A DNA stretch of 64,000 bases. It comes from Leifsonia shinshuensis (GTDB lineage: Bacteria > Actinomycetota > Actinomycetes > Actinomycetales > Microbacteriaceae). Of the stretch, positions 37,327-47,397 are shown one piece after another (within the stretch, counting starts at the first letter, position 1; every line of letters begins with the position of its first letter). Made by a program: the position numbers and the translations under genes. The notes below the pieces were generated by a model that ran no database searches, was not told the DNA's origin, and saw nothing but the letters and a program-made list of their open reading frames with translations. The stretch lies in contig NZ_JAHHZQ010000001.1 of assembly GCF_022606355.1 (NCBI RefSeq), positions 62,001 to 126,000 of the forward strand, written 5' to 3'.

Positions 37327-37884
37327 CTACTGGCCCACCGTCGTGATCTGCTGTCGCATCCAGGGCAACGCCGATCCGAGGAGGTCGCTCTGCAGGTCCG
37401 ACATGAGAAGGTCGAGGTCCTGACGAGGATGGATCCGCCACCACTTGTCGGCCGGATCCTCGGCGAGCTGGCCGATCCGTGCGTGCCGCACGGGCGCCGG
37501 GTAGGTGATGGTGGGCGTTGGATTCGGCCCGTAGTGCGGCGCGCGAGCCACCAGCTCATCCCACTCGTCTCGGCGGACCACGAGCAGGTTGACCGTGAAC
37601 CGGACCTCGGAACGATCGCTGAACGCGGACTTCTGGAAGCCGAGCAGGGCCCAGTGCGTTTCTGACTTCATGGAGAACCGCCCACCCGAACCAATCAAGC
37701 CGTTGCGGCGGAGCAGTGGCGCTATTCGCTGCTTCATCAGCTCGGCATACGCCTCTTGAGCCGTCGAAGCAGACGTCTCCACAACCGGGGCAGCGGTCTG
37801 ATCCGAGGACGTCGGCAGGGAATCGCCGGGTCGGTTGCGCCTACGGAAGCGCCACGCTCTCCAGGTGTCCGGGATGTTCGTCAC
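37327..37884 (-). CDS. DUF4304-domain protein
   Basis: A 185-residue protein. Residues 45-180 match DUF4304: AYAELMKQRIAPLLRRNGLIG, SGGRFSMKSETHWALLGFQK, then FTVNLLVVRRDEWDE and the WWRIHPRQDLDLL segment. Function is unknown. GTG 37884 has AGGA 6 bases upstream. Base composition here is visibly richer in A/T than in flanking genes, and it lies directly behind tRNA-Glu, a common integration site. It is divergent from an unknown gene at 38008. Possibly acquired; no integrase or repeat is seen. Confidence 0.8.
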   Translation of the reverse strand: MTNIPDTWRAWRFRRRNRPGDSLPTSSDQTAAPVVETSASTAQEAYAELMKQRIAPLLRRNGLIGSGGRFSMKSETHWALLGFQKSAFSDRSEVRFTVNLLVVRRDEWDELVARAPHYGPNPTPTITYPAPVRHARIGQLAEDPADKWWRIHPRQDLDLLMSDLQSDLLGSALPWMRQQITTVGQ

Positions 37885-38007
37885 GATCCATCCTGAACGC
37901 AGACGCAGAGCACCTGCAACTGCCGTCGTGGTCGACCCGGCGCCGTCAGGATTGCCTCGTCTCGTGGGGGCGGCCAGGATGGGAGCGACGAGTCGAGGGG
38001 GAGTCCG

Positions 38008-38649
38008 TTGTTCTCTACCGAGCCGATGCCTGGAAACCCGTGGCCGCACGACATGGTGATCACCATCGAGGATGATCTGCAGTCGCTGATGGAGTTGCTG
38101 TGGATCCGTGAGGCTTGGCAGCTGAATCCACAGGGCGACGATCTGCCTCCCGTGCTGGTCGACACACCTCCCGCGCTCGATACGACTCGACGCGCCGCGG
38201 CTCCGATCGCCGAATGGGAGGGCGCATGGCCCCGCGTCTGGGCGCACGTTCTGCGGCACGCGGGCACTCTCCGCGATCCTGACATCTTCGACCGTCTGCA
38301 CGCTTCCGGGAACGGTTCGGACGAACGCGCCGCACTCCTGCGCGAGCTTTTCGGCCCGTCGTGGAGAGACGAGCTCGGCGACGAAGCGATCACCGATGGT
38401 GCACAGCAGTGGATGCAGGCCCAGTTCGAGCGCCGAATCGCCCGGCCGCCGGCGACGCTGGGGGAGCAGCCTGAGCATCTCTCCCTCGAGGCGTTGATCG
38501 AGGCGTGGAGGCGCGGCTTGACCACGATCGTGGAGATCCCCTGCACCGGCACTTTCACGCGACGCATCGGCTCTCACGTGATGCTCGTCACCGCCGACAC
38601 GCGCGGGGACCCGGTGCGCTACAGTGCCGCCTTGGGGGAGTTCCGCTGA
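38008..38649 (+). CDS. Hypothetical protein
   Basis: 213 residues, soluble, Trp-rich (LLWIREAWQLNPQ, AEWEGAWPRVWAHVLRHAG, FGPSWRDELGDE), with no recognised domain. The pattern suggests a helical protein. I start it at TTG 38008, with GAGGGG 7 bases ahead; ATG 38026 in the same frame is an alternative. It belongs to the accessory-looking patch behind tRNA-Glu and is divergent from the DUF4304 gene. Function unknown. Confidence 0.72.
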   Translation: MFSTEPMPGNPWPHDMVITIEDDLQSLMELLWIREAWQLNPQGDDLPPVLVDTPPALDTTRRAAAPIAEWEGAWPRVWAHVLRHAGTLRDPDIFDRLHASGNGSDERAALLRELFGPSWRDELGDEAITDGAQQWMQAQFERRIARPPATLGEQPEHLSLEALIEAWRRGLTTIVEIPCTGTFTRRIGSHVMLVTADTRGDPVRYSAALGEFR

Positions 38650-38672
38650 GGGAGGCCTCGGACGATTGATGT

Positions 38673-39206
38673 ATGAACGCGAGGGGACCCTTGACCGACA
38701 CGACCGTACCTCTCGAGTACCGCATCGTCGTCACGGAAGAAGTGGCTCGGCGGTGTGCTCGCGCCGCGGGACGGTACCTGGCCTTCCGGCGCCAGACTCT
38801 CGTCCTCGCGGGACTCTACGTGTTCTTCCTGACGCTCATCGGCATCGGAGCGTCGATGCTGGACGATGCCCCGGTCCTGATCCCCGTCTTCGTCGTCGTC
38901 GGCGTCGTCCTCGCGGTCGGTTTCCCCGTTCTCCAGTTCGTGTCGACAGCACGCTCTGTCCGCCGTCAACTCGCTGTCGGCGAGGAGTGGGCCACCGGTT
39001 TCGGTGCTGCTTCACTCCGTGTCGAGACTCCGCGGTCCGCAGCCGAGACGCACTACAGCATGTTCGATCGGCTGATCGTGCAGAACGACGTCGTCCTGCT
39101 TCGCCGCAGAGCTCCGCGCGTGGTCGCCGCCATCCCCGTCGAGTTGATGCCTCCGGAGGCGCAGCATCGAGTTGCCGCAGGGCTGTCGGGGCACGATCCG
39201 CGATAG
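38673..39206 (+). CDS. YcxB-like two-TM membrane protein
   Basis: 177 residues. A cytosolic start is followed by two adjacent hydrophobic helices (TLVLAGLYVFFLTLIGIGAS and VLIPVFVVVGVVLAVGFPVL) and a C-terminal domain with ETHYSMFDRLIVQNDVVLLRRR, reminiscent of YcxB-like/bPH2 domains. It starts at ATG 38673; a TTG at 38691 behind GAGGGG is also possible. It is 23 bases after the unknown gene, so probably co-transcribed. Function unknown. Confidence 0.75.
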   Translation: MNARGPLTDTTVPLEYRIVVTEEVARRCARAAGRYLAFRRQTLVLAGLYVFFLTLIGIGASMLDDAPVLIPVFVVVGVVLAVGFPVLQFVSTARSVRRQLAVGEEWATGFGAASLRVETPRSAAETHYSMFDRLIVQNDVVLLRRRAPRVVAAIPVELMPPEAQHRVAAGLSGHDPR

Positions 39207-39242
39207 CGCGGCCTCCGGGGTTCTCTGGTTTCTCGGGACGAC

Positions 39243-40043
39243 TCAGCCGGTCGGCTGTGCCCGCCGGTACGTACTGGGAGTGAACCCGAGCGTTGCGCGG
39301 AAGTCGTTCGTCAGGTGTGCGTGGTCGGCGTAGCCCAACTCGTGTGCAAGCGCGGTGAGCTCGAGGCTCGGATCGGCCCGGAGCTGCTCGGCGGCCTCCT
39401 GGAGTCTGCGCCGGCGGATCAGGGCGGCGGGCGACAGGCCGACGTAGGTGGCGGCCAGGCGTTGCAGGGTCCGCGCCGAGACGTGCAGGCGCGCGGCGAA
39501 CTCGGTGACGGTGAGCAGGGTCGAATCGGACTCGGCGAGCTCCACCATGCGATTCGCGAGCATCCCCTCGTCCGTCGGCTCGCCCAGGCGGTCGCGCAGC
39601 CAGACGGTGAAAGCCGAGATCGCGGAGAGCCGGCGCTCGCGCGGCGGGGCGTCGCCCTCCATCGCTGCGCGCACGGCCGCGGCCAGCTCGGGGTGGTCGA
39701 CCTCGCGGGCGCCGTCGCGGAGCGCCGTCACGTCGCCGACGAGCGCGGGAGCGGCGGCGGGGCGCAGCAGCGCGCCGACCGCCCACCCGCTGCCGGACAG
39801 GTCGCGGTACGAGGCGCGCGTGGTCGGCCCGGAGATCGCGACCGTGTCGCCCTCGACGACGAGATTGCACGCGGGGAAGCCCACGATGTGCTGGCGGGAG
39901 GCGCGACCCGGTTCGATGTCCCACTCGGGGATCCAGAACCAGCGCACGAAGACGGCGAAGTCGCCCACCACCGGCTCGCGGTGGAAGGTCGGCAGCCGCG
40001 CCGGGTAGAGCACCCCGCGTGACGAGGGGGGATCGGCGATCAC
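39243..40043 (-). CDS. AraC-family transcriptional regulator
   Basis: 266 residues. An N-terminal effector domain (DUF6597-like, containing HIVGFPACNLVVEG) is followed by the AraC DNA-binding domain at about 165-262 with two helix-turn-helices: LTVTEFAARLHVSARTLQRL and LTALAHELGYADHAHLTNDF, ending in the signature F-x-x-T-L-G-F-T-P-S-x-Y. GTG 40043 has TAGGGT (minus strand 40055-40050) 6 bases ahead. It is divergent from a VOC protein, a plausible target. Confidence 0.92.
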   Translation of the reverse strand: MIADPPSSRGVLYPARLPTFHREPVVGDFAVFVRWFWIPEWDIEPGRASRQHIVGFPACNLVVEGDTVAISGPTTRASYRDLSGSGWAVGALLRPAAAPALVGDVTALRDGAREVDHPELAAAVRAAMEGDAPPRERRLSAISAFTVWLRDRLGEPTDEGMLANRMVELAESDSTLLTVTEFAARLHVSARTLQRLAATYVGLSPAALIRRRRLQEAAEQLRADPSLELTALAHELGYADHAHLTNDFRATLGFTPSTYRRAQPTG

Positions 40044-40152
40044 CCGTTCACCCTATCCGCGCCGGCACCGCGCCCGCTCCGCGCCCGCTCGGCGCCGGGG
40101 ATGACGCGAATCTTCAAGCCCCACGCCCGAAGAGGCCCGTAGGTTCGGACTC

Positions 40153-40641
40153 ATGACGACAGCAGCGCACGGCGAGTACACCGACAACGGCACCCCGAAG
40201 GGCGCCAGCAGCATCACCCCGTTCCTCGTGATCCCGAACGCCCGCGAGGCCATCGGCTTCTATCGAGACGTGTTCGGAGCACGCGTGGTCGACGTGACCG
40301 AGCAGGGTGGCATGATCGCCCATGCCGTCCTGGACTTCGGGAACGGACTGCTCCAGCTGGGCGAGCCGATCGCCGACTACCACCTGGTCGCCCCTCCCGT
40401 GGGAGACGACGACTGCTACTCGCTCGGCCTCTACGTGCCCGACGTGGATGCGGTGGTCGATGCGGCCGAGGCGGCGGGCGCGACCGTCCGCGAGCCCGTC
40501 GCCGACTTCGTCTCCGGCGACCGCTATGCCAGCATCCGCGATCCGTACGGTATCCGCTGGTCGATCATGACCCGCGTCGAGGACCTCTCCGAAGAGGAGA
40601 GCGCTCGCCGCGTCGCCGAATGGGCGGCGACGCTGGGCTGA
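40153..40641 (+). CDS. VOC-family (glyoxalase/PhnB-like) protein
   Basis: A 162-residue single VOC-fold protein. SSITPFLVIPNAREAIGFYRD is the usual start of the first beta-alpha-beta module, and SIRDPYGIRWSIMTRVED closes the second, as in PhnB-like proteins. The metal-binding residues of true glyoxalase I are not all evident. TAGGTT at 40140-40145 lies 7 bases before ATG (leaderless). It is divergent from an AraC gene and convergent with a KTSC gene. Substrate unknown. Confidence 0.9.
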   Translation: MTTAAHGEYTDNGTPKGASSITPFLVIPNAREAIGFYRDVFGARVVDVTEQGGMIAHAVLDFGNGLLQLGEPIADYHLVAPPVGDDDCYSLGLYVPDVDAVVDAAEAAGATVREPVADFVSGDRYASIRDPYGIRWSIMTRVEDLSEEESARRVAEWAATLG

Positions 40642-40651
40642 GACGGGCCCG

Positions 40652-40864
40652 TCAGGGCATCCACTCCTCGGGATACCGGTCGCGGATCCGCGCTGCGAAG
40701 TAGCGCCCTGCGGACTCCGCCTCCGCCAGCTCCCGCCACACGTGGGGCGGCACCAGCCGGTAGCGGTAGACGCCTCCTCCGGCGAATTCGATCTCCAGCA
40801 CCGCGGTCTCCGGCTCGTACCCGGCCGACACGATCGCGGTGCTGTCGAATTTCACCCGCCGCAT
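40652..40864 (-). CDS. KTSC-domain small protein
   Basis: A 70-residue protein made almost entirely of a KTSC domain: an S-T-A-I-V start in place of the S-S-x-I-x motif, AVLEIEFAGGGVYRYRLVPP and SAGRYFAARIRDRY. KTSC domains occur near lysyl-tRNA synthetase-type and RNA-binding proteins and are of unknown function. ATG 40864 has TATCGT (minus strand 40877-40872) 7 bases ahead, back to back with the riboswitch promoter of terC. Confidence 0.85.
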   Translation of the reverse strand: MRRVKFDSTAIVSAGYEPETAVLEIEFAGGGVYRYRLVPPHVWRELAEAESAGRYFAARIRDRYPEEWMP

Positions 40865-40890
40865 GGGCCGGACGATACACCTCGACCCGG

Positions 40891-41038
40891 TAGAATGGAG
40901 GTCTGCGAAGGGGAGTATCCCGAAGGAGCCGAGTGGTTCCGCGCTGTGAACGTCATCACGGTCCGTCTGGGCCCGGGCACAGCGGCACCGAAGAGTGCGG
41001 GAGAGACTTTCGGGTCCGTTGTGCACCCTTCGAAAGGT
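40891..41038 (+). promoter_or_regulatory. yybP-ykoY-type (manganese) riboswitch candidate with promoter
   Basis: TAGAAT at 40891-40896 is a likely -10. The leader that follows has the family elements in order: GAAGGGGAGTA (40907-40917), GTGAACGTCATCACGG in the middle, and GGGAGAGACTTTCGGG (41000-41015) near the end. This order fits the yybP-ykoY class, which senses Mn2+ and very often precedes terC-type genes. The class is recognised by motif and context, without a covariance search. Confidence 0.75.
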
Positions 41039-41046
41039 TCTCTCCC

Positions 41047-42153
41047 TTGGAACTCGCCCTTCCCCTCTGGTTCGAGGTCGGCAGCTTCGTCGTCCTCCTG
41101 CTCGTCCTCGCGTTCGACCTGCTCATCGTCTTCAAGCGTCCGCACATCCCGAGCCCGAAGGAGTCGGCGCTCTGGGTGTCGTTCTACGTCGCGCTCGCGC
41201 TGGTCTTCGCGTTGCTCATGCTCCTGATCGGCGATGCCGAGCATGCGGGGCAGTTCCTCGCCGGCTGGCTCACCGAGTACAGCCTCAGCATCGACAACCT
41301 GTTCGTCTTCGTGATCATCATGAGCAGGTTCGCCGTGCCCAGGAAGTACCAGCAGGAAGTGCTCATGGTGGGCATCATCCTCGCGCTGGTCTTCCGCGGC
41401 GTGTTCATCCTGCTCGGCGCGAGCCTCATCGCGAGCTTCAGCTGGATCTTCTACCTCTTCGGCGCCTTCCTGCTCTGGACGGCCTTCAACCAGGCGTTCG
41501 GCGATCACGACGACGAAGGGGCGGACGACAGCTGGTTCATCCGCTTCGCCCGCAAGCGGCTCAAAGTCTCCGACCAGTACGAGGGCAACAGGCTGCGCAC
41601 CATGGTGAACGGCCGGCGGATGTTCACACCGCTGATCATCGTGTTCCTGGCACTCGGCACGACCGATCTGCTGTTCGCGCTCGACTCGATCCCCGCGATC
41701 TTCGGGATCACCCAGAGCCCGTTCATCGTGTTCACCGCCAACGTGTTCGCGCTGATGGGCCTGCGCCAGCTGTACTTCCTGCTCGGCCACCTGCTCGAGA
41801 AACTGGTGTACCTCAAGTACGGGATCGCCTTCATCCTCGCCTTCATCGGCGTCAAGCTCGTCTTCCACGCGATGCACGAGAACGAGCTGCCCTTCATCAA
41901 CGGCGGACAGCACATCGAATGGGCGCCCGACATCAGCACCTGGACCTCCCTCGCCGTGATCCTGGGTGCCATGGTCGTGGCGACGGTCGCTAGTCTGGTC
42001 AAGCTGCGCATCAGCGGCAGCACCGTCGCCGAGGCCATCCACCGGGATGACGAGGCGGCGGAGGACGACACGACCATCGAGGCCGCTCCGGCCCAGTCCG
42101 CACCCAACACGACTGAACCGACCGATCCTGGCACGGAGGACCCCCGCACATGA
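41047..42153 (+). CDS. TerC-family membrane protein
   Basis: A 368-residue protein with eight or so helices. The TerC hallmarks are EYSLSIDNLFVFVIIM and GTTDLLFALDSIPAIFGIT, whose membrane aspartates are thought to bind metal. The tail after residue 330 is acidic and probably cytosolic. TerC proteins have been linked to manganese export, protecting exported enzymes and tellurite resistance. The start is TTG 41047 with AAAGG 9 bases ahead, immediately after the riboswitch, which would control it. It overlaps the PP2C gene by 4 bases. Confidence 0.92.
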   Translation: MELALPLWFEVGSFVVLLLVLAFDLLIVFKRPHIPSPKESALWVSFYVALALVFALLMLLIGDAEHAGQFLAGWLTEYSLSIDNLFVFVIIMSRFAVPRKYQQEVLMVGIILALVFRGVFILLGASLIASFSWIFYLFGAFLLWTAFNQAFGDHDDEGADDSWFIRFARKRLKVSDQYEGNRLRTMVNGRRMFTPLIIVFLALGTTDLLFALDSIPAIFGITQSPFIVFTANVFALMGLRQLYFLLGHLLEKLVYLKYGIAFILAFIGVKLVFHAMHENELPFINGGQHIEWAPDISTWTSLAVILGAMVVATVASLVKLRISGSTVAEAIHRDDEAAEDDTTIEAAPAQSAPNTTEPTDPGTEDPRT

Positions 42154-42881
42154 CTTCTTCCGTCGATGTGAACGCCCGCAGCGATATCGGTGCGGTGCGC
42201 CACGTCAACGAAGACAGCTACCTCGCGCAGGACCCGGTCTTCGTCGTGGCGGACGGGATGGGCGGCCACGCGCGCGGCGACGTCGCCAGCCGGACAGCGG
42301 TCGAGAGCCTCTCGCGCACCCTCGCCGCCGGCACCGCGCCCACCCCCGACGAGGTGATGACCGCGATCGACGAGGCGAACGCCGCCGTGCGCGCGCTCTC
42401 CGACGCGGAGGAGACCGGCGCCGCGGTCGCCGGCACCACGCTCACCGGTGTGGTGCGCGTGCGCGTGCCCGAGCGGGCGGTGGAGGAGTGGATGGTGGTC
42501 AACGTGGGCGACTCGCGCGTCTACGCGTGGGACGGGCGCAGTCTGGACCGCCTGACCGTCGACCACTCCGCGGTGCAGGAGCTCATCGACGCCGGTCTGA
42601 TCACTCCGGAGCAGGCCGAGAAGCATCCCGAGCGCAACGTCATCACGCGCGCCCTCGGCGCCGAGGACTTCGTCGACGCCGACAGCGTGTTCGTCCCGGC
42701 CGGTGCGGTCCCCGCCTTCCTGATCTGCTCCGACGGGCTGACCAGGGAGTTGAGCGACGAGACGATCGCGGAGATCCTCGCCGGCGACCCGGACGACCCC
42801 GCGGCCGTGCTGGTCGAGGCCGCCATCGCAGCGGGCGGCCACGACAATGTCACGGTGCTGTTCCTCCGCCCGCGGGGGTGA
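42150..42881 (+). CDS. PP2C-type Ser/Thr protein phosphatase
   Basis: A 243-residue PPM phosphatase that starts with the catalytic order SDIGAVRHVNEDSYL, VVADGMGGHARGD (metal Asp), VNVGDSRVYAW, LICSDGLTREL and GGHDNVTVLFLR. All metal-coordinating aspartates are present. It removes phosphates from Ser/Thr, most likely those added by PknA/B-type kinases, and is Mn-dependent as a family, which is interesting because it is co-translated with a TerC gene under a manganese-type riboswitch. It ends before the leu leader. Confidence 0.94.
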   Translation: MTSSVDVNARSDIGAVRHVNEDSYLAQDPVFVVADGMGGHARGDVASRTAVESLSRTLAAGTAPTPDEVMTAIDEANAAVRALSDAEETGAAVAGTTLTGVVRVRVPERAVEEWMVVNVGDSRVYAWDGRSLDRLTVDHSAVQELIDAGLITPEQAEKHPERNVITRALGAEDFVDADSVFVPAGAVPAFLICSDGLTRELSDETIAEILAGDPDDPAAVLVEAAIAAGGHDNVTVLFLRPRG

Positions 42882-42935
42882 GCCGCGGACTTCACGACGG
42901 CGGTGCGCCTGGAGGTCCGGCTCCCGCTCGGGTGA

Positions 42936-42947
42936 TAACCTGAATCC
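42936..42947 (+). promoter_or_regulatory. Leaderless promoter of the leu leader
   Basis: TAACCT (42936-42941) ends 6 bases before the GTG of the leader peptide, so the transcript would begin at or very near that codon. No convincing -35 seen. A weak stem (42880-42890 with 42915-42923) upstream may end the PP2C transcript. Confidence 0.6.
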
Positions 42948-42992
42948 GTGTTCGCGGGTCTTCTCCTCCTTAGCCGCCGCGGCGAGTCCTAG
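42948..42992 (+). CDS. Leucine-rich leader peptide of leuCD
   Basis: GTG 42948 opens a 14-codon frame encoding [14 protein letters not shown] and stop TAG at 42990-42992. Codons 5-8 (42960-42971) are four consecutive leucine codons (CTT, CTC, CTC, CTT). It lies 89 bases before leuC, in an otherwise empty leader. A ribosome short of Leu-tRNA would stall here, as in ribosome-mediated attenuation known for leu operons. The frame and codons are seen directly; the regulatory role is inferred. Confidence 0.78.
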   Translation: MFAGLLLLSRRGES

Positions 42993-43047
42993 TTCCCGTA
43001 TCTGTTCGGGATGACGGCCACCCTCGCCGCGGAGTCCGTCGACGGCT
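42977..43047 (+). promoter_or_regulatory. Candidate attenuator of leuCD
   Basis: CCGCGGCGAG (42977-42986), inside the leader peptide frame, pairs perfectly with CTCGCCGCGG (43023-43032), enclosing a small hairpin (42994-42998 with 43007-43011). A competing hairpin (43033-43047) follows. A ribosome stalled on the Leu codons would cover the left arm. There is no clear U-run, so control could act on termination or on translation. Confidence 0.6.
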
Positions 43048-43081
43048 GATCCGTAAACGAAAGCTCAAGGAGTACACCGAG

Positions 43082-44592
<1,511 letters not shown>

Positions 44593-44593
<1 letters not shown>

Positions 44594-45192
44594 TGGAGAA
44601 GTTCGAGACCGTCACCGGGGTGGCCGTTCCCTTCCGCCGCTCCAACGTCGACACCGACCAGATCATCCCCGCCGTCTTCCTCAAGCGCGTGACCAAGACC
44701 GGATTCGACGACGCGCTCTTCCACGAGTGGCGCAAGGACCCGCAGTTCATCCTGAACCAGGAGGCCTACCAGGGAGCGAGCGTCCTGGTCGCCGGGCCCG
44801 ACTTCGGCACCGGATCCTCCCGCGAGCACGCCGTCTGGGCCTTGCGCGACTACGGCTTCCGGGTCGTGTTGAGCCCGCGGTTCGCCGACATCTTCCGGGG
44901 CAACTCGGGCAAGCAGGGCCTCCTCACCGGCATCATCTCCGAAGAGGACGCCGAGCGTCTCTGGGCGGCGATCGAGGCCAGCCCGGGAATAGCGGCGACC
45001 GTCGATCTGGTTGCCAAGACTGCGACCGTCGGCGAAGTGCAGGTGTCTTTCGACATCGACGACTACACTCGCTGGCGTTTGCTCGAAGGGTTGGACGACA
45101 TCGCTCTGACCCTGCGCGACGAGGCGCGCATCTCCGAATTCGAAGCCGCCCGCGCCAGCTGGCGGCCCAAGACCCTCCCGGTGAAAATTTGA
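44593..45192 (+). CDS. leuD: 3-isopropylmalate dehydratase small subunit
   Basis: A 199-residue swivel domain protein. [21 protein letters not shown] and [21 protein letters not shown] are the family signatures, the latter with the substrate-binding GSSRE. It pairs with LeuC. The TGATG junction with leuC gives coupled translation. Its stop overlaps the TTG start of murA. Confidence 0.96.
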
Positions 45193-46559
45193 ACTCTCTT
45201 CTTCAGGACGCCCAGGCTGCCGGCGCTCACGTCGGCATGACTGCCGACCGCATCATCATCAACGGCGGACGCCCTCTGCGGGGCCGCATCGAGGTGCGCG
45301 GCGCCAAGAACTTCGTCACGAAGGCCATGGTCGCCGCGCTCCTGGGCGAAGGCCCGAGCGTGCTGCGGAACGTCCCGGACATCAGCGACGTCCGGGTCGT
45401 CCGCGGCCTCCTCGAGGTGCACGGCGTCAAGGTGACCGACGGTGCGGAGGAGGGTGAGCTGCTGCTCGACCCGAGCGCCGTGGAGTCGGCCCACATGGCC
45501 GACATCGACGCGCACGCCGGATCGAGCCGCATCCCGATCCTGTTCTGCGGCCCGCTGCTGCACCGGCTGGGCGAGGCGTTCATCCCCGACCTCGGCGGCT
45601 GCCGCATCGGCGACCGCCCGATCGACTACCACCTCGAGGTGCTCCGCAAGTTCGGGGCCGTCGTCGACAAGCTCCCGAGCGGCATCCGGATGTCGGCTCC
45701 GGAGGGGCTGCACGGCGCCAAGCTCGAGCTGCCGTACCCCAGCGTCGGCGCGACCGAGCAGGTCCTGCTCACGGCCGTCCGCGCCGAGGGGATCACCGAG
45801 CTCAAGGGCGCGGCCATCGAGCCGGAGATCATGGATCTCATCAACGTGCTCCAGAAGATGGGCGCGATCATCTCGGTCGACACCGACCGCGTCATCCGCA
45901 TCGAGGGCGTCGACAAGCTCGTCGGCTACAGCCACACCGCGCTGTTCGACCGCAACGAGGCCGCCAGCTGGGCCGCCGCAGCGCTCGCGACCAACGGCGA
46001 CATCTACGTCGGCGGCGCACGCCAGCCCGAGATGCTCACGTTCCTCAACGTGTTCCGCAAGGTCGGAGGCGCGTTCGAGATCCACGACGACGGCATCCGC
46101 TTCTTCCACCCGGGCGGTGAGCTCAAGCCGGTCGTCATCGAGACCGACGTGCACCCGGGCTTCATGACCGACTGGCAGCAACCGCTCGTGGTCGCCCTGA
46201 CCAAGGCGAGCGGCGTCTCCATCGTGCACGAGACCGTGTACGAGCAGCGTTTCGGCTTCGTTGACGCGCTCATCGACATGGGCGCGAAGATCCAGGTGCA
46301 CAAGGAGTGCCTCGGTGGGCACGCGTGCCGCTTCGGTCAGCGCAACTTCAACCACTCCGCGGTGATCATGGGCCCGGTCGACCTGAAGGGCGCCGACATC
46401 GAGATCCCCGACCTGCGCGGCGGGTTCAGCCACCTCATCGCGGCCCTGACCGCCGAGGGACGCTCGACCGTCAGCAACGTCGGCATCATCAGCCGGGGAT
46501 ACGAGAGGTTCATCACCAAGCTGCAGCAGCTCGGAGCGGACTTCGTCCTCGAGGGCTGA
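45189..46559 (+). CDS. murA: UDP-N-acetylglucosamine 1-carboxyvinyltransferase
   Basis: A 456-residue EPSP-synthase-fold enzyme, the first committed step of peptidoglycan synthesis. [16 protein letters not shown] carries the catalytic Lys and substrate Asn. The mobile loop reads [15 protein letters not shown], with Cys at the fosfomycin-reactive position, so the enzyme should be fosfomycin-sensitive, unlike the Asp form of mycobacteria. TTG 45189 is chosen since the N-terminal [11 protein letters not shown] segment resembles relatives; ATG 45237 is the alternative. It is coupled to leuD. Confidence 0.95.
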   Translation: MNSLLQDAQAAGAHVGMTADRIIINGGRPLRGRIEVRGAKNFVTKAMVAALLGEGPSVLRNVPDISDVRVVRGLLEVHGVKVTDGAEEGELLLDPSAVESAHMADIDAHAGSSRIPILFCGPLLHRLGEAFIPDLGGCRIGDRPIDYHLEVLRKFGAVVDKLPSGIRMSAPEGLHGAKLELPYPSVGATEQVLLTAVRAEGITELKGAAIEPEIMDLINVLQKMGAIISVDTDRVIRIEGVDKLVGYSHTALFDRNEAASWAAAALATNGDIYVGGARQPEMLTFLNVFRKVGGAFEIHDDGIRFFHPGGELKPVVIETDVHPGFMTDWQQPLVVALTKASGVSIVHETVYEQRFGFVDALIDMGAKIQVHKECLGGHACRFGQRNFNHSAVIMGPVDLKGADIEIPDLRGGFSHLIAALTAEGRSTVSNVGIISRGYERFITKLQQLGADFVLEG

Positions 46560-46578
46560 GGCCCGCGATAATGGGACG

Positions 46579-47397
46579 GTGCCCCATCCCGAAGAACCCG
46601 TGAATCCCGACGATCAGGCGCGCGCCGCTGTGCCGGCGCCGCCGCAGCAGAAGCGCCAGCGCTCCGAGAAGGGCAGGCCGTCGATCTTCTGGGTCCTCGC
46701 CGGTCTGATCGTGCCGCTCGGCAGCCTGCTCGCCCGCTTCAGGATCACCGACGGCGACAAGCTCCCGCGGCACGGCGCGTACATCATCTCGCCGAACCAC
46801 TACAGCGAGATCGACCCCGTCATGGTGGGCATGGTGGTCTGGAAGCTCGGCAGACTGCCGCGCTTCCTGGCCAAGGAGAGCCTGTTCCGCGTCCCGGTCG
46901 TCGGCTGGTTCCTGCGCAAGTCCGGTCAGGTGCCGGTGGCGCGTGGAGGGGCGGGCCGGGGCGCAGCCCCGCTCGACGAGGCGCAGAAGATCATCGACGA
47001 CGGCAAGGTCGTCGTCATCTACCCCGAGGGCTCGCTGACCCGCGACCCGGACATGTGGCCGATGCGCGGCAAGACCGGCGCGGCCCGGATGGCGCTGGAG
47101 CACGACCTCCCCGTCATCCCGATGGCGCACTGGGGCACCCAGCAGGTCATGGCCCGGTACGCCAAGAAGATCAGCTTCTTTCCGCGCAAGACCATCCTGG
47201 TGAAGGTCGGCGACCCCGTCGACCTGTCGGCGTTCCGCGGGCGCAGCCTCGACCAGGCGACGCTGACCGAGGCGACCGACGTCATCATGAACGCGATCAC
47301 CGCGCTGCTGGCGGATCTGCGCGACGAGAAGGCTCCGGAGACCCGGTGGGACCCGTCGGCGCACAATCAGAAGGAGACCGGCCGCTTCGATGGCTGA
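46579..47397 (+). CDS. plsC: 1-acyl-sn-glycerol-3-phosphate acyltransferase
   Basis: A 272-residue PlsC-domain protein. One N-terminal helix (WVLAGLIVPLGSLLARF) is followed by the catalytic NHYSEIDP (HxxxxD), KESLFRVPVVGWFLRKSG and VVIYPEGSLTRDP (the EGS motif). It makes phosphatidic acid at the membrane. GTG 46579 is preceded by a GATAAT box (46567-46572) 6 bases ahead, so its transcript would be leaderless. It overlaps gpsA by 8 bases; both serve glycerophospholipid synthesis. Confidence 0.93.
   Translation: MPHPEEPVNPDDQARAAVPAPPQQKRQRSEKGRPSIFWVLAGLIVPLGSLLARFRITDGDKLPRHGAYIISPNHYSEIDPVMVGMVVWKLGRLPRFLAKESLFRVPVVGWFLRKSGQVPVARGGAGRGAAPLDEAQKIIDDGKVVVIYPEGSLTRDPDMWPMRGKTGAARMALEHDLPVIPMAHWGTQQVMARYAKKISFFPRKTILVKVGDPVDLSAFRGRSLDQATLTEATDVIMNAITALLADLRDEKAPETRWDPSAHNQKETGRFDG

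Noticed and set aside
37240-39240. Attachment-site duplication of the tRNA-Glu 3' end
   Set aside because: I looked for a second copy of the T-arm and acceptor sequence downstream and found none in the window.
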